DNA from: Companilactobacillus nodensis DSM 19682 = JCM 14932 = NBRC 107160
GTDB taxonomy: Bacteria; Bacillota; Bacilli; Lactobacillales; Lactobacillaceae
Length of the DNA stretch: 52,009 nt
NCBI RefSeq assembly: GCF_000615905.1
Contig: NZ_BAMN01000014.1
Coordinates: forward strand, 1 to 52,009
Reading direction: 5' to 3'
Each line of letters starts with the position of its first letter. Positions within the stretch are counted from its first letter, which is position 1. Below the pieces are notes generated by a model. That model saw only the letters and a list, made by a program, of their open reading frames with translations. It did not search any database and was not told where the DNA came from. Shown here piece by piece: positions 7,364-16,002 of this stretch. Both the position numbers and the translations under genes were made by a program.

Positions 7364-7609
7364 TTATTCACCGAATTCTTTTTTGAATTTGGCTTCACTT
7401 TCGGCAATTTCATTCTTGTAAGTTTCATATTGTTCCTTGTTTGCACCAAGGACATATGAGGTCTCGTAATCTACTTGATTTGTTGAGTCAATGATATCAA
7501 CACATTTAGTTCCAACATGTAGCAATTTCCAATTTTTTGACAATAGTTCATTCGCACGTTCGTTTGAATCAGTACCATCAAACTCTACTGTGAATACTAC
7601 GTCATCCAT
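7364..7609 (-). CDS. Small reverse-strand phage protein (W-LL-VG type)
   Basis: 81 residues. The NWKLLHVGTK ... YVLGANKEQYETYK pattern recalls a family of short lactobacillar proteins of unknown function. The gene has its own terminator and opposes the early operon, so it is probably an independently expressed accessory gene in the lysogen. The start is preceded by GGTG(A)TATAAAT, a moderate ribosome site. Confidence 0.7.
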   Translation of the reverse strand: MDDVVFTVEFDGTDSNERANELLSKNWKLLHVGTKCVDIIDSTNQVDYETSYVLGANKEQYETYKNEIAESEAKFKKEFGE

Positions 7610-7684
7610 ATTTATATCACCACCAATATTTTGAATTAACTAAATTATAACAATGATTTGTAGATTAGAAGGGATGTGAGATGA

Positions 7685-7816
7685 ATGGAACCAAACAAAT
7701 TGAAAATAGATGTAGATTTTACCGATATTGATTTGTTGATCAAGAAACTAAAAGAAGCTAACTCATTGGCTAATGAGCTAGCTTCTAAAACTAAAAGTAT
7801 TCCAGATTCACATTGA
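7685..7816 (+). CDS. Small early phage protein, 43 residues
   Basis: MEPNKLKIDVDFTDIDLLIK... is acidic and helical. ATG at 7685 follows AGAAGGGATGTGAG, the same leader seen before the gene at 7136. Short proteins beginning with a K-x-x-VDVD pattern are common in lactobacillus phage early regions; function unknown. Confidence 0.65.
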   Translation: MEPNKLKIDVDFTDIDLLIKKLKEANSLANELASKTKSIPDSH

Positions 7817-7854
7817 TTGTATTACTCGATGATTAACCGAAAGGAAGAAAAAAA

Positions 7855-8001
7855 GTGGATTTTATTATTTCAATATTAATTACGTTTGTAGTGGTTACAA
7901 TTATTGTTCTTGTTGCTTATTTTGCACATCTTTCTTTGCCTTTAATATCATTTGTTGTTGCTCTTTTATCATTGATTGCCAGCGTGCTTTCCAACCAGTA
8001 A
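7855..8001 (+). CDS. Possible 48-residue hydrophobic peptide
   Basis: GTG at 7855 follows AAGGAAG. The peptide is almost entirely hydrophobic, with two possible membrane segments. Its last two thirds oppose the 3' end of the reverse gene 7901-8593, whose lysine/glutamine-rich C-terminus would produce a hydrophobic antisense frame by chance. The ribosome site and the first 46 nt, which lie outside that gene, are the only positive evidence. Confidence 0.3.
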   Translation: MDFIISILITFVVVTIIVLVAYFAHLSLPLISFVVALLSLIASVLSNQ

Positions 8002-8593
8002 TGTCATAGGTTTTTGAGTAATATTTAAACTTTTTTCTGTTTGTAATAGCATATCGATCCTTAAAAATGGCTCTTTTGGGAATCTTAAACGAAGCGGTCA
8101 GTTTTTCTACATTACTCATTTTTTCTGGAAGTACATCAAAGTCACCAATTACGTCAATCTTTGTGTATGAATTACTTTTCAATATTCCAAACTTTCTTTC
8201 AGGAACATCCATTTGTTGGAATCTGTCGTATTGGTTGTCTAAGAATTGATAGATATTCTTACTTTTTATATATGGTTGAACAGTTTTTTTAGTAATGATC
8301 TCAACGTTGAGATTTGATAAGGGGTCAAACATTCTTAAATCAAAATACGATATGTCTGTTGAACTAGGGTTAACGATTGAAATTGAACCTGTAAGTACGT
8401 GAGTGAAAGTTGGTGTTTTTCCGTTTGGATCAATTATAAAGGTCGAATCGGGGGGATTTTCAATTAGATTGTCGTCCCAAGTTACGTTGATAGTTTTTCT
8501 TGTTTTAGTGAATGTGTAAATAAAACTAAGTAGTGAAATGATTAATGATCCAATAGCAATCCAGTCAAATTTAGATAAATCCAAAGTTGTCAT
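7901..8593 (-). CDS. Membrane-anchored reverse-strand phage protein
   Basis: 230 residues with one N-terminal membrane segment (about 11-30), a soluble beta-rich middle and a basic C-terminal tail. Family not recognised. It is oriented against the surrounding early genes, as for lysogenic conversion or exclusion genes; that role is inference. The ribosome site is weak (AAGAG abutting the ATG). Confidence 0.7.
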   Translation of the reverse strand: MTTLDLSKFDWIAIGSLIISLLSFIYTFTKTRKTINVTWDDNLIENPPDSTFIIDPNGKTPTFTHVLTGSISIVNPSSTDISYFDLRMFDPLSNLNVEIITKKTVQPYIKSKNIYQFLDNQYDRFQQMDVPERKFGILKSNSYTKIDVIGDFDVLPEKMSNVEKLTASFKIPKRAIFKDRYAITNRKKFKYYSKTYDITGWKARWQSMIKEQQQMILKAKKDVQNKQQEQ

Positions 8594-8634
8594 CTCTTTT
8601 TTAAGACAAGTATATCAATAAAGAAGGTGTAAGT

Positions 8635-9345
8635 ATTAATTCATTAATAAATGTAACTGTAAAAGATGATCAACAAGTCGTTGATGCTCGTGAGCTTTAC
8701 AAAGGGCTAGAAGTAAAAACAAGATTTAGTTTATGGGTAAATCAAAACTTCAAAATGTTCCAAGAGGGAATAGATTACACAAGTGTAGTTGGAACTACGC
8801 TTGTTAATAACGGTGCTATTCGTAAGGTTGATGATTATTCAATAACCATTAATATGGCTGAACACTTAGCAATGCTAAGCAAGACATCAAAGGGTTCTCA
8901 ATTCAGGGAATATTTTATTGATCTTCAAAGAAAATGGAATGACCCTCAGGAAATTGTCAAAAGAGGGTATGCAATTCTTCAAAACGAGAATGCTCAACTA
9001 AAAATTGCAAATGAAAGAATGAAACCAAAGGTACTTTTTGCCAATGCAGTTGAGACTAGCGATACAAGTATTCTGATTGGTGAGTTAGCAAAGTTACTCA
9101 ATCAGAATGGTGTAGATATCGGTTCTAAGAGGTTATTTGCATGGTTGCGTAACCGTGGTTACCTGATTGCTGGTAATCGTTCAGATAGAAATTTACCCAC
9201 TCAACGATCAATGGATTTGAAGATATTTGAGATTAAAGAACGTACATACAACAATCCTGATGGTTCAGTTCGAGTTACTAGAACTCCCAAAGTTACTGGT
9301 AAGGGACAGACATACTTTGTTAATAAATTTTTGAAGGAGGCTTAA
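8635..9345 (+). CDS. Phage antirepressor (AntA-type), ATT start likely
   Basis: Early regulatory protein with an N-terminal AntA/AntB domain (about residues 5-75) and a C-terminal KilAC-type domain (about 125-236; FAWLRNRGYLI). The AntA homology begins 40 codons before the first ATG (8755). No ATG, GTG or TTG lies in frame there, but ATT at 8635 follows GAAGGTG by 5 nt and gives MNSLINVTVKDDQQVVDARE, a typical family N-terminus. Total 236 residues. A mutated ATG is the alternative. Confidence 0.88.
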   Translation: MNSLINVTVKDDQQVVDARELYKGLEVKTRFSLWVNQNFKMFQEGIDYTSVVGTTLVNNGAIRKVDDYSITINMAEHLAMLSKTSKGSQFREYFIDLQRKWNDPQEIVKRGYAILQNENAQLKIANERMKPKVLFANAVETSDTSILIGELAKLLNQNGVDIGSKRLFAWLRNRGYLIAGNRSDRNLPTQRSMDLKIFEIKERTYNNPDGSVRVTRTPKVTGKGQTYFVNKFLKEA

Positions 9346-9350
9346 TTATT

Positions 9351-9578
9351 GTGAGAGAAATGGAAGAAGAAATTAAAACTAAAAGACATATGTATTTAGA
9401 ACAATTTCCTGATGTTCAAGATATGAATGCCATGAATTTTGGGGCAGGAAAGGATATTGGTGAAGAGGTAGTTGATTTACTTAAAGAAAAAAGTCTCACG
9501 TACCAAGAAGCGTACATGGGACTTCAATATGCGTATAACAAATTACATTATGAAACTAATCTTTTAAAGTTGAAATAA
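9351..9578 (+). CDS. Small early phage protein
   Basis: 75 residues, acidic and helical, unrecognised. GTG at 9351 is preferred over ATG at 9360 because GAAGGAGG ends 10 nt before it. It follows the antirepressor directly and overlaps the end of the convergent gene by 23 bp. Confidence 0.7.
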   Translation: MREMEEEIKTKRHMYLEQFPDVQDMNAMNFGAGKDIGEEVVDLLKEKSLTYQEAYMGLQYAYNKLHYETNLLKLK

Positions 9579-10065
9579 GTGATACAGGTACTAAATCTGT
9601 ATTCTCATCAATCATCATGAACTTTAACGCTGTATTGTCATTAACTGTTTGAACATTGTAAAGCGTACTTTTATCAACATTTTCAGTATCACAACCTTTT
9701 AGTTGATTTACTTCTTCAATTAAGAAGTTTAATAAATGTTCAGGATTCTTGTATAGGTATAGATAGCTTTGTATATAATCCAAAAGTTTATTAAATATTT
9801 CGTGCCGTATTGTTACAAACGGATCATTAGCTGATTCATTACTGAAATCTGGTATTACTGTCCGAAAGTCGCTACCATTGCGTGTTTCTTTGATAATTGG
9901 ATTATCACCTTGTTTCCTATAAGTGTTACATGTTATCAATTGTCCATTGTAGTTCCATATAACTTTAAAGTCAGGATAATCGTTAATAGGATTGTCACGA
10001 GTAGTTGCGTATTCATGATAAATATCCAGTGCGTATTCTAACTGTTTTGCTTTAATCATATCCAT
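9556..10065 (-). CDS. Reverse-strand phage protein, unknown
   Basis: 169 residues with no membrane segment; family not recognised. ATG at 10065 lies 9 nt from a strong GGGAGG; a GTG at 10074 would be inside that site. It is the third gene facing against the early operon. Confidence 0.65.
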   Translation of the reverse strand: MDMIKAKQLEYALDIYHEYATTRDNPINDYPDFKVIWNYNGQLITCNTYRKQGDNPIIKETRNGSDFRTVIPDFSNESANDPFVTIRHEIFNKLLDYIQSYLYLYKNPEHLLNFLIEEVNQLKGCDTENVDKSTLYNVQTVNDNTALKFMMIDENTDLVPVSLISTLKD

Positions 10066-10117
10066 TATTTTCACCTCCCTTCTAGGGAAAGTATATCAAA
10101 CGAAAGGAGATTAATTT

Positions 10118-10261
10118 ATGCATTGGAATTATTCAACGTTAAGCACCATTAACTGGTCTGTATTGATGATTGGATCAGGAATGTTAGTTACTTATTTGTT
10201 AATGAAATATAAATCAATAAAAGGAATCATTAAGAATCTTACTGATTTCAATGTTAAATGA
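10118..10261 (+). CDS. Small single-pass membrane protein
   Basis: 47 residues (MHWNYSTLSTINWSVLMIGS...) with one membrane segment (about 12-30) and a basic tail. ATG follows AAAGGAG. Confidence 0.6.
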   Translation: MHWNYSTLSTINWSVLMIGSGMLVTYLLMKYKSIKGIIKNLTDFNVK

Positions 10262-10270
10262 GGTGTAAAT

Positions 10271-10594
10271 ATGCAAGAAGTTCAAGAAAAACCTTTCATG
10301 GCAGAGGTTCATCTACCTGATGACTTAATCAGATCAATAGTACTGAATGAAGTTCGCGATGCTAAGCTGCAGCCTCTTTATCTGTCATTCAAAGAGGTAG
10401 CCAAGATTAGTGGTCTGCATGATAAAAGATTACTAGCAACCTTAAGATACTTCGAAGATTCGTTAGACGCTAGAAAAGGTGGACCAGTATTCTATCCAGT
10501 CAATGGTCAAGGGTACAAGATTGATTATCAAACCTTTTGTAAGTTTTGCAGAAAGCATACCGAGGCAATTTGGAATTTGGAAATACCAAAATAA
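10271..10594 (+). CDS. DUF771-type phage DNA-binding-like protein
   Basis: 107 residues. The SFKEVAKISGLHDKRLLATL segment is the winged-HTH-like core of DUF771 proteins found in Gram-positive phage early operons. Role unknown; probably regulatory. Confidence 0.7.
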   Translation: MQEVQEKPFMAEVHLPDDLIRSIVLNEVRDAKLQPLYLSFKEVAKISGLHDKRLLATLRYFEDSLDARKGGPVFYPVNGQGYKIDYQTFCKFCRKHTEAIWNLEIPK

Positions 10595-10608
10595 AAGGAG
10601 AAATTAAT

Positions 10609-10845
10609 ATGCATGATCTTATTCAATTACAAGAAACAGTACCAATGGCAAAACATGAAAAGAAACTTCAAGAATTATCCAGAAAAATCTTGAAAGAAAT
10701 TGGTTATGGTAATTCCAATTTCAGAATGAGATTGTCATTTAAATTCAATTCTCAAGAGTTGAGAGCATTGTCAGATGCAAATATTGTAGTAACAGTTTCA
10801 GAAACTGGCGAAGATAATATCAATTATCATTTTTCGATCAATTAG
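10609..10845 (+). CDS. Small early phage protein
   Basis: 78 residues, helical N-terminus and beta-rich C-terminus, unrecognised. ATG at 10609 is chosen because AAAAGGAG lies 8 nt upstream. Confidence 0.65.
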   Translation: MHDLIQLQETVPMAKHEKKLQELSRKILKEIGYGNSNFRMRLSFKFNSQELRALSDANIVVTVSETGEDNINYHFSIN

Positions 10846-10853
10846 GTGATGCC

Positions 10854-10928
10854 ATGTTTGGGAGATTGGTTATATATGCAATTGGAATTATAGTTCTTTA
10901 TATTTTTTACAAAGATCTAGGGAGGTGA
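10854..10928 (+). CDS. 24-residue membrane peptide
   Basis: MFGRLVIYAIGIIVLYIFYK plus four residues is a single membrane helix. ATG follows TAGGTGATGCC. Its stop lies inside the ribosome site of the next gene, which suggests coupling. Confidence 0.45.
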   Translation: MFGRLVIYAIGIIVLYIFYKDLGR

Positions 10929-10932
10929 TCAA

Positions 10933-11058
10933 TTGAGTAATCAAGAATTAACCAAGCTGATTGATTTAGCAATTGAATTTGAGCAAAAAAAATCCTGGCT
11001 AGGATATTTCCTACCAGGAATCACATTCATAACTTTATTGAATCAGCTAATAGACTAA
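10933..11058 (+). CDS. Small phage protein with TTG start
   Basis: 41 residues with an amphipathic N-terminus and a short hydrophobic C-terminus. TTG at 10933 follows GGGAGGTGATCAA, a strong site. A hairpin-forming inverted repeat (10993-11019) lies within it. Confidence 0.5.
   Translation: MSNQELTKLIDLAIEFEQKKSWLGYFLPGITFITLLNQLID
10993..11019. repeat. Near-perfect inverted repeat before the replication initiator
   Basis: TCCTGG-C-TAGGA-TATT-TCCTA-CCAGGA has 11 paired bases. A second inverted repeat (GTCACTGTC / GACAATGAC, 11072-11097) follows. They could be regulatory hairpins or part of the origin region. Confidence 0.5.
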
Positions 11059-11200
11059 GTGAATTTAAAAAGTCACTGTCATGCGACTGACAATGACCAA
11101 ATCAAGGTTGAGGACGTGTATCTCTCAAACACTCGAACACGTGTTTATTATACTACGTTCTCAGCCATCTATACAACAATTGAAAGTTATGGTGATTGAG

Positions 11201-12036
11201 ATGACTGAAGAATTAAAAAGAGACTTTAAGGGTATATGGATCCCTAGGGAACTTTGGGAAGATGAGAATATGACCAAGATGGAGATGCTGCTATTCGTTG
11301 AACTAGACAGCTTATCAAGTTATGAAAAGGGATGCTTTGCTAGTAACAAGTATCTTTCTAAATTCTTACATGTTAGTTCATCACGTATTTCCCAATTAAT
11401 ATCTAGTTTGGCTGAAAAGAAATATATAAAGGTCAAATTGATATATGCAAAGGACAATCCCAAGCAAGTGATCAAAAGGGAAATTTACCCTATTAATTAT
11501 CTAAACAGGGTAGTTAATAAATTAAGCAACCCTACTGAGAATACTAAAAGCCCTACTTAGAAAATTGCGAGGATAGTGTACCAGGTTTAGTGAACCATGT
11601 TAGTAATAAAGATATTGTCGAGCAAGCTCAACCAGATATCCCTTATCAACAAATAATTGATTATCTCAACGAGAAGACTTCAAAACAATTTAAGAACTCT
11701 AAGTCTAATCAAAAATATATCAAATTGAGAATCGATGATGGATTTGATGTTGATGATTTCAAGTCGGTGATTGATAACATGATTGTCGTTTGGCTTAATG
11801 ATCCGAAGATGAATAAGTATTTGAGACCTAGAACTTTGTTTGCTGATAAGTTTGAGGATTACTTAAATAGCAGACCTGTGCCTAAATCCCATTATGACAA
11901 TGAACATAGGCGTGTTGAAGAGGGAACTGACTGGTCAAAATATGAGATCCATATGTCTGACGAAGAATATGCTGCAAAACAAAAAGGAATAAAAGAAAGA
12001 TTGAGGAAATTTAGATCTGAGAAGGTGGAGCAATGA
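11201..12036 (+). CDS. DnaD-like phage replication initiator, frameshifted
   Basis: The N-terminal part (11201-11550) is a winged-helix domain. The C-terminal part (about 11590-12036) is the conserved phage domain found in replisome organisers ([14 protein letters not shown] ... [17 protein letters not shown]). The frame breaks at the A run 11546-11549. One extra A joins them (...[20 protein letters not shown]...) into about 278 residues. It probably loads helicase at the phage origin. The stop overlaps the SSB start (ATGA). Confidence 0.85.
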
Positions 12037-12551
12037 TAAATAGAGTTGTATTGGTTGGTAGATTGACAAGGGATGCTGAATTGCGTTATACATCCTCTGA
12101 TCAAGCTGTCACAAGCTTTACGCTAGCTGTTAATAGACAGTTCACAAATTCTAAAGGTGAACGTGAAGCTGATTTTATCAACTGTGTTATCTGGCGTAAG
12201 GCAGCAGAAAGTTTTGCTAATTTTACTAGCAAAGGCTCACTTGTTGGTATTGATGGACGTATTCAGACACGTAGTTATGAAAATCAGCAAGGACAAAGAA
12301 TTTATGTGACTGAGGTCGTATCAGAGAAGTTCTCTTTGCTTGAATCAAAAGCTGAAAAGGCTACACGTGAATCTAATTCTAATCAACAAAATTCAAATAA
12401 TGCGCCTGCAGCAAGCAATTCCAAGTCTGATGATGTTCCAGAGCCGTATGACTATGATTACGAGCATAAGAATGGAATTAGCAATGGCAATGATCCATTT
12501 GTTGACAGTAGCAAGCCAATTAATATATCGGATGACGATTTACCATTTTAG
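12033..12551 (+). CDS. ssb: Single-stranded DNA-binding protein
   Basis: 172 residues. An OB fold (about 1-108, beginning [20 protein letters not shown]) is followed by an N/S-rich linker and the acidic tip DDDLPF that binds partner proteins. It is translationally coupled to the initiator and protects phage replication intermediates. Confidence 0.96.
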   Translation: MINRVVLVGRLTRDAELRYTSSDQAVTSFTLAVNRQFTNSKGEREADFINCVIWRKAAESFANFTSKGSLVGIDGRIQTRSYENQQGQRIYVTEVVSEKFSLLESKAEKATRESNSNQQNSNNAPAASNSKSDDVPEPYDYDYEHKNGISNGNDPFVDSSKPINISDDDLPF

Positions 12552-12560
12552 GAGGTAAAA

Positions 12561-13817
12561 ATGAATTCATTAGAACTCTTCGCTGGGATCGGTGGAATTG
12601 CACTGGCTGAACAAATGGCAGGTATTAATGTTATTGCGTTATCTGAAATGGCAGAGTTTCCAGTTAAAGTATTAAAAAAGAATTTCAAGGGTGTACCAAT
12701 ATTGCCCGATGTAACAAAAATTGATAAGGAATCGCTTAGAAAGGTAGGTGTTGATCCTGAATCAATTGACATTATTTCCGGAGGATTCCCTTGCCAACCT
12801 TTTAGTATTGCCGGGAAGCAAAAAGGCACAGAAGATGACCGTGATCTCTGGCCAGAAATGTTTAGAATTATCAAAGAAATCAGGCCCGATTGGGTTGTTG
12901 GAGAAAATGTTGCTAACTTCGCCAATATGGAGCTCGACAGAACGCTATCTGACTTGGAGAGTATTGGCTACGAAGCAAGGACATTTATACTTCCAGCTTT
13001 GGCCATCGGGACGTTGCATAAACGGCAAAGAACATTTATTGTGGCCAACTCCAACCGCAAGCGATGGGGGGGCGTGGACCAAGGTTGCGAGGAACGATGT
13101 ATTGGGGAGTTTACGCAGAGCTTTGAGAACGAAACCAGGCAGACACGCTGGAACGATGCGAATGACATACTATCTTCAGGCGCTCGAGTACTCGCCAGTT
13201 CAAGCAGCCGAATTCAACGAAATGATAATGGGCTTTCCGAAGGGGTGGACAGACTTAAGGCACTAGGCAACGCTGTTGTACCACAGCAAGTATTACCAAT
13301 ATTTGAGTTGATTGTTGAGATAGAGAATGTTGACAGTAAAGAGAATGAGAAAACAATTCTAGATGTTTGTTGTGGATCAAGAATGTTTTGGTATGACAAG
13401 AATAATAAAGACACTTTGTTTATTGATAATCGAAAGTTGGAGACAACTTTAAGTGATGGACGTAGATTAATTGTTAATCCAAATAGGTTAGCTGATTTCA
13501 GACATTTACCATTTAGAGATGAATCCTTCTATATGGTTGTATTCGATCCGCCACACTTAATTAATGCTGGTAGCAATTCATGGTTAGCACAGAAGTATGG
13601 TGTGCTTGATGAAGATACATGGAAGCAAGACTTGAAGTCTGGTTTTGATGAATGCATGAGGGTTCTGAAACCTCATGGAACTTTAATCTTTAAATGGAAT
13701 ACAGAGCAGATATCAATGGCTAAGATTTGGAAAGTGTTTTGTCAAGAACCATTGTTTGGAGATGGAAGATCTAAAACAAGGTGGTCTGTATTCATGAAGG
13801 AGAAAAATGATGACTAA
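12561..13817 (+). CDS. Cytosine-C5 methyltransferase fused to a second methyltransferase domain
   Basis: 418 residues. Residues 1-250 are a C5 methylase: LELFAGIGG (motif I), PCQ with catalytic C78 (motif IV), ENV at 115-117 (VI), HKRQRTF near 153 (VIII) and KALGNAVVP (X). The recognition region between VIII and X is short (about 70 residues). Residues 262-418 form a separate SAM-binding domain (LDVCCGSRMF, DPPH), usually its own phage gene. It probably protects phage DNA from restriction. The same DNA stays open in another frame (see findings). Confidence 0.88.
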   Translation: MNSLELFAGIGGIALAEQMAGINVIALSEMAEFPVKVLKKNFKGVPILPDVTKIDKESLRKVGVDPESIDIISGGFPCQPFSIAGKQKGTEDDRDLWPEMFRIIKEIRPDWVVGENVANFANMELDRTLSDLESIGYEARTFILPALAIGTLHKRQRTFIVANSNRKRWGGVDQGCEERCIGEFTQSFENETRQTRWNDANDILSSGARVLASSSSRIQRNDNGLSEGVDRLKALGNAVVPQQVLPIFELIVEIENVDSKENEKTILDVCCGSRMFWYDKNNKDTLFIDNRKLETTLSDGRRLIVNPNRLADFRHLPFRDESFYMVVFDPPHLINAGSNSWLAQKYGVLDEDTWKQDLKSGFDECMRVLKPHGTLIFKWNTEQISMAKIWKVFCQEPLFGDGRSKTRWSVFMKEKNDD

Positions 13818-14271
13818 AAATAAAAAATTAATTAATTTTGATTTAACTGAAATTGGCGATGGTGGAGTTCAAGAGAAGTTCACTCGTGAAATTGAAAAGG
13901 TAACAAAGAATATCCTAGATCCAAATACTGATCCAACTACTAAGCGAAAAATTCAAATTGATTTGGTATTTGCACCCAACGATACGAGAAACGCCGTTGG
14001 AGTCATGACAACAGTTAAATCAAAACTTGCTCCTGAAAAAGAAGTGATTACAACCATGCTAGTTGGACGTGACATGAATAATGGTCGTATCGAAGCTAAT
14101 GAGCTTAAGTCTAATACACCTGGTCAAACATACATTGACGTTGAAGATGGTAAAGCTAAAACAGATATCGGTGAAGATGTTGATGAGGTTGAAAAATCAC
14201 AAACTGAAGAATCAAATCATCAAGATTCAGGGCCAAAGAAAGTAATTGATTTTCAAAATAAAAATGCGTAA
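13807..14271 (+). CDS. Phage replication terminator protein
   Basis: 154 residues. The N-terminal LINFDLTEIGDGGVQEKF and the later ELKSNTPGQTYID pattern match the family annotated as replication terminator protein in Gram-positive phages. The last 40 residues are acidic. It overlaps the methyltransferase stop by 11 bp. Confidence 0.75.
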   Translation: MMTKNKKLINFDLTEIGDGGVQEKFTREIEKVTKNILDPNTDPTTKRKIQIDLVFAPNDTRNAVGVMTTVKSKLAPEKEVITTMLVGRDMNNGRIEANELKSNTPGQTYIDVEDGKAKTDIGEDVDEVEKSQTEESNHQDSGPKKVIDFQNKNA

Positions 14272-14285
14272 GGCGGGGAATAATA

Positions 14286-15029
14286 ATGGATTTAACAGTA
14301 GATGTAATTAACAAATTGAAAGAAATATCGGATGAAGCTTCAAATAACAAGGTAATCAATATTGATGGTAGAAATTACTGTATCAATGGCAATGGGGATG
14401 TTCGCCTCATGTTGCCAAAGAACCTATCAGAAGATTCCGTTCAATTAAACACACTTACAGGCCTGATCGATATTGTTAAAAATATGCCTGAACGTAAAAA
14501 CGAAAAATTATATATTCAAGTAACATCCCCAACTATGGTTGATGTTTATGGTGGACTTGATTCATACGGTAGACGTGAGCAGTTAGTTTGTTCAAGAGCT
14601 GTATTACCACGAATTGATTTTTACCAATTCCTTGATCAGGAAGAAATGAATATTACTTTGCAATCAAAATTTGTTGAAAATCCAGATAGAGAAATTATCT
14701 TAAAAGTCATTGGAAATCTTGAAGAAAAGACAGTTCATTCAGCAAATGATGATGGTGTAAGTCAATCAGTTAATATCAAGACAGGTGTTGCATCTGTTAG
14801 TGAAGTGAAAGTTCCTAATCCCGTTACACTTGCCCCATATAGAACGTTCGCAGAGGTTACACAACCAGCAAGTAAGTTTATCTTTCGTATGAAGAATGGA
14901 ATGCTAACGGCAATTTTTGAAGCTGATGGTGGTGCTTGGAAGAACGAGGCTATGAACTCAGTAGCAACATACCTAGAGGATAACTTTGCTGAAGAAGTTG
15001 AATCAAAACATGTCGTTGTTATTTCGTAG
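14286..15029 (+). CDS. DUF2303-like phage protein
   Basis: 247 residues. The segment PVTLAPYRTFAEVTQPASKF followed by FEADGGAWKNEA matches what I remember of DUF2303 (YfdQ-like) phage proteins. No catalytic motif is evident. ATG lies 14 nt after the preceding gene with GCGGGG upstream. Confidence 0.7.
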   Translation: MDLTVDVINKLKEISDEASNNKVINIDGRNYCINGNGDVRLMLPKNLSEDSVQLNTLTGLIDIVKNMPERKNEKLYIQVTSPTMVDVYGGLDSYGRREQLVCSRAVLPRIDFYQFLDQEEMNITLQSKFVENPDREIILKVIGNLEEKTVHSANDDGVSQSVNIKTGVASVSEVKVPNPVTLAPYRTFAEVTQPASKFIFRMKNGMLTAIFEADGGAWKNEAMNSVATYLEDNFAEEVESKHVVVIS

Positions 15030-15038
15030 GTTATTGTT

Positions 15039-15314
15039 ATGAGGAAATTTGAACTGATAGGAACATATCAAGCAACTAGTAGTTGGCCTAAGCGAAGGAG
15101 CCATATATTTCAAGTGAGTCGTGCTGTTAGAGATTCTATGGCTATCAGCAGACGAAGCCTTTACATAGTTGGATCTAATTCAGTTCAGCTGCTTGATAAA
15201 ACCACAGAAAGCAAAAATGACATGTACGAATACAAGTCATCAGAAGAATTTCATATGATGTTGGAATTAGGGATGTTAATCGAATTGAAGTCTAATAAAG
15301 AGGTTGATAAATGA
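15039..15314 (+). CDS. Small phage protein
   Basis: 91 residues, basic N-terminal half and acidic C-terminal half, unrecognised. The ribosome site is weak (TAGGTT), so it may depend on translation of the gene 9 nt upstream. Confidence 0.6.
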   Translation: MRKFELIGTYQATSSWPKRRSHIFQVSRAVRDSMAISRRSLYIVGSNSVQLLDKTTESKNDMYEYKSSEEFHMMLELGMLIELKSNKEVDK

Positions 15315-15607
15315 TGATAAGTGAAATTGAAGAAGAAATGGAACGTGCAACTTTTGAAATGTTGAAATTGGAGGGATTCAATCCTGATCATTGGAGAATT
15401 AAAGAAATTCCGATTGACGATCAATTAATGACTTTCCAAAATCTGAATGATGATACTGAGTTTACAATCATGTGTGAAGATGATGGAACTATTAGTCCTT
15501 ATTACACTACCATCAGGAATGGTTGTGGTACTGATAATAAGGCAAAAAGTATTATTGAGGCTATTGAGTTATCTGATTGGTATGGAAGAAATGAAAATAC
15601 AAAATAA
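15311..15607 (+). CDS. Small acidic phage protein
   Basis: 98 residues, acidic, unrecognised. It overlaps the preceding stop (ATGATGA); either of two adjacent ATGs (15311, 15314) may serve. Confidence 0.65.
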   Translation: MMISEIEEEMERATFEMLKLEGFNPDHWRIKEIPIDDQLMTFQNLNDDTEFTIMCEDDGTISPYYTTIRNGCGTDNKAKSIIEAIELSDWYGRNENTK

Positions 15608-15632
15608 TTTTTTGATTGGAGAGTAAATTATT

Positions 15633-16001
15633 ATGAAAATAAATATTGAACTGAAATCAAGTTATCCAAAAGATAGATTAAAGGTTATTGAATGTGCGAG
15701 TGATATTTCTACCATTGCTGGTAAAATTCTTGAAACAGAACTTGGAAAAATAACGATGCCCGTAGTATTTGATACCTGGTATTTACACGAAAAAGAAAAA
15801 ATTCAAGCAAGTTCATTTGGCCCATTTAGACATTCAGAGATTAATTTGATCAGGGATCTTAACAGATTACTTTATGATGATTTGAAGTTTAATCAATATG
15901 AAATTAGGTTGCGTGAATGGATATTTGAAGGTAATGAATATACTCATGTAGCTTATGCAAAATGTATTGATGCCATCAATAATGGTTATGAGGTTGATTA
16001 A
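15633..16001 (+). CDS. Phage protein, unknown
   Basis: 122 residues, mixed alpha/beta, no membrane segment, unrecognised. ATG follows TTGGAGAG. It forms a compact run with its neighbours. Confidence 0.65.
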   Translation: MKINIELKSSYPKDRLKVIECASDISTIAGKILETELGKITMPVVFDTWYLHEKEKIQASSFGPFRHSEINLIRDLNRLLYDDLKFNQYEIRLREWIFEGNEYTHVAYAKCIDAINNGYEVD

Positions 16002-16002
16002 G

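Noticed and set aside
12561-13817. Methylase broken by a frameshift at the G7 run (13066-13072).
   Set aside because: Motifs on both sides (VIII and X) are in the same frame as written, so no correction is needed.
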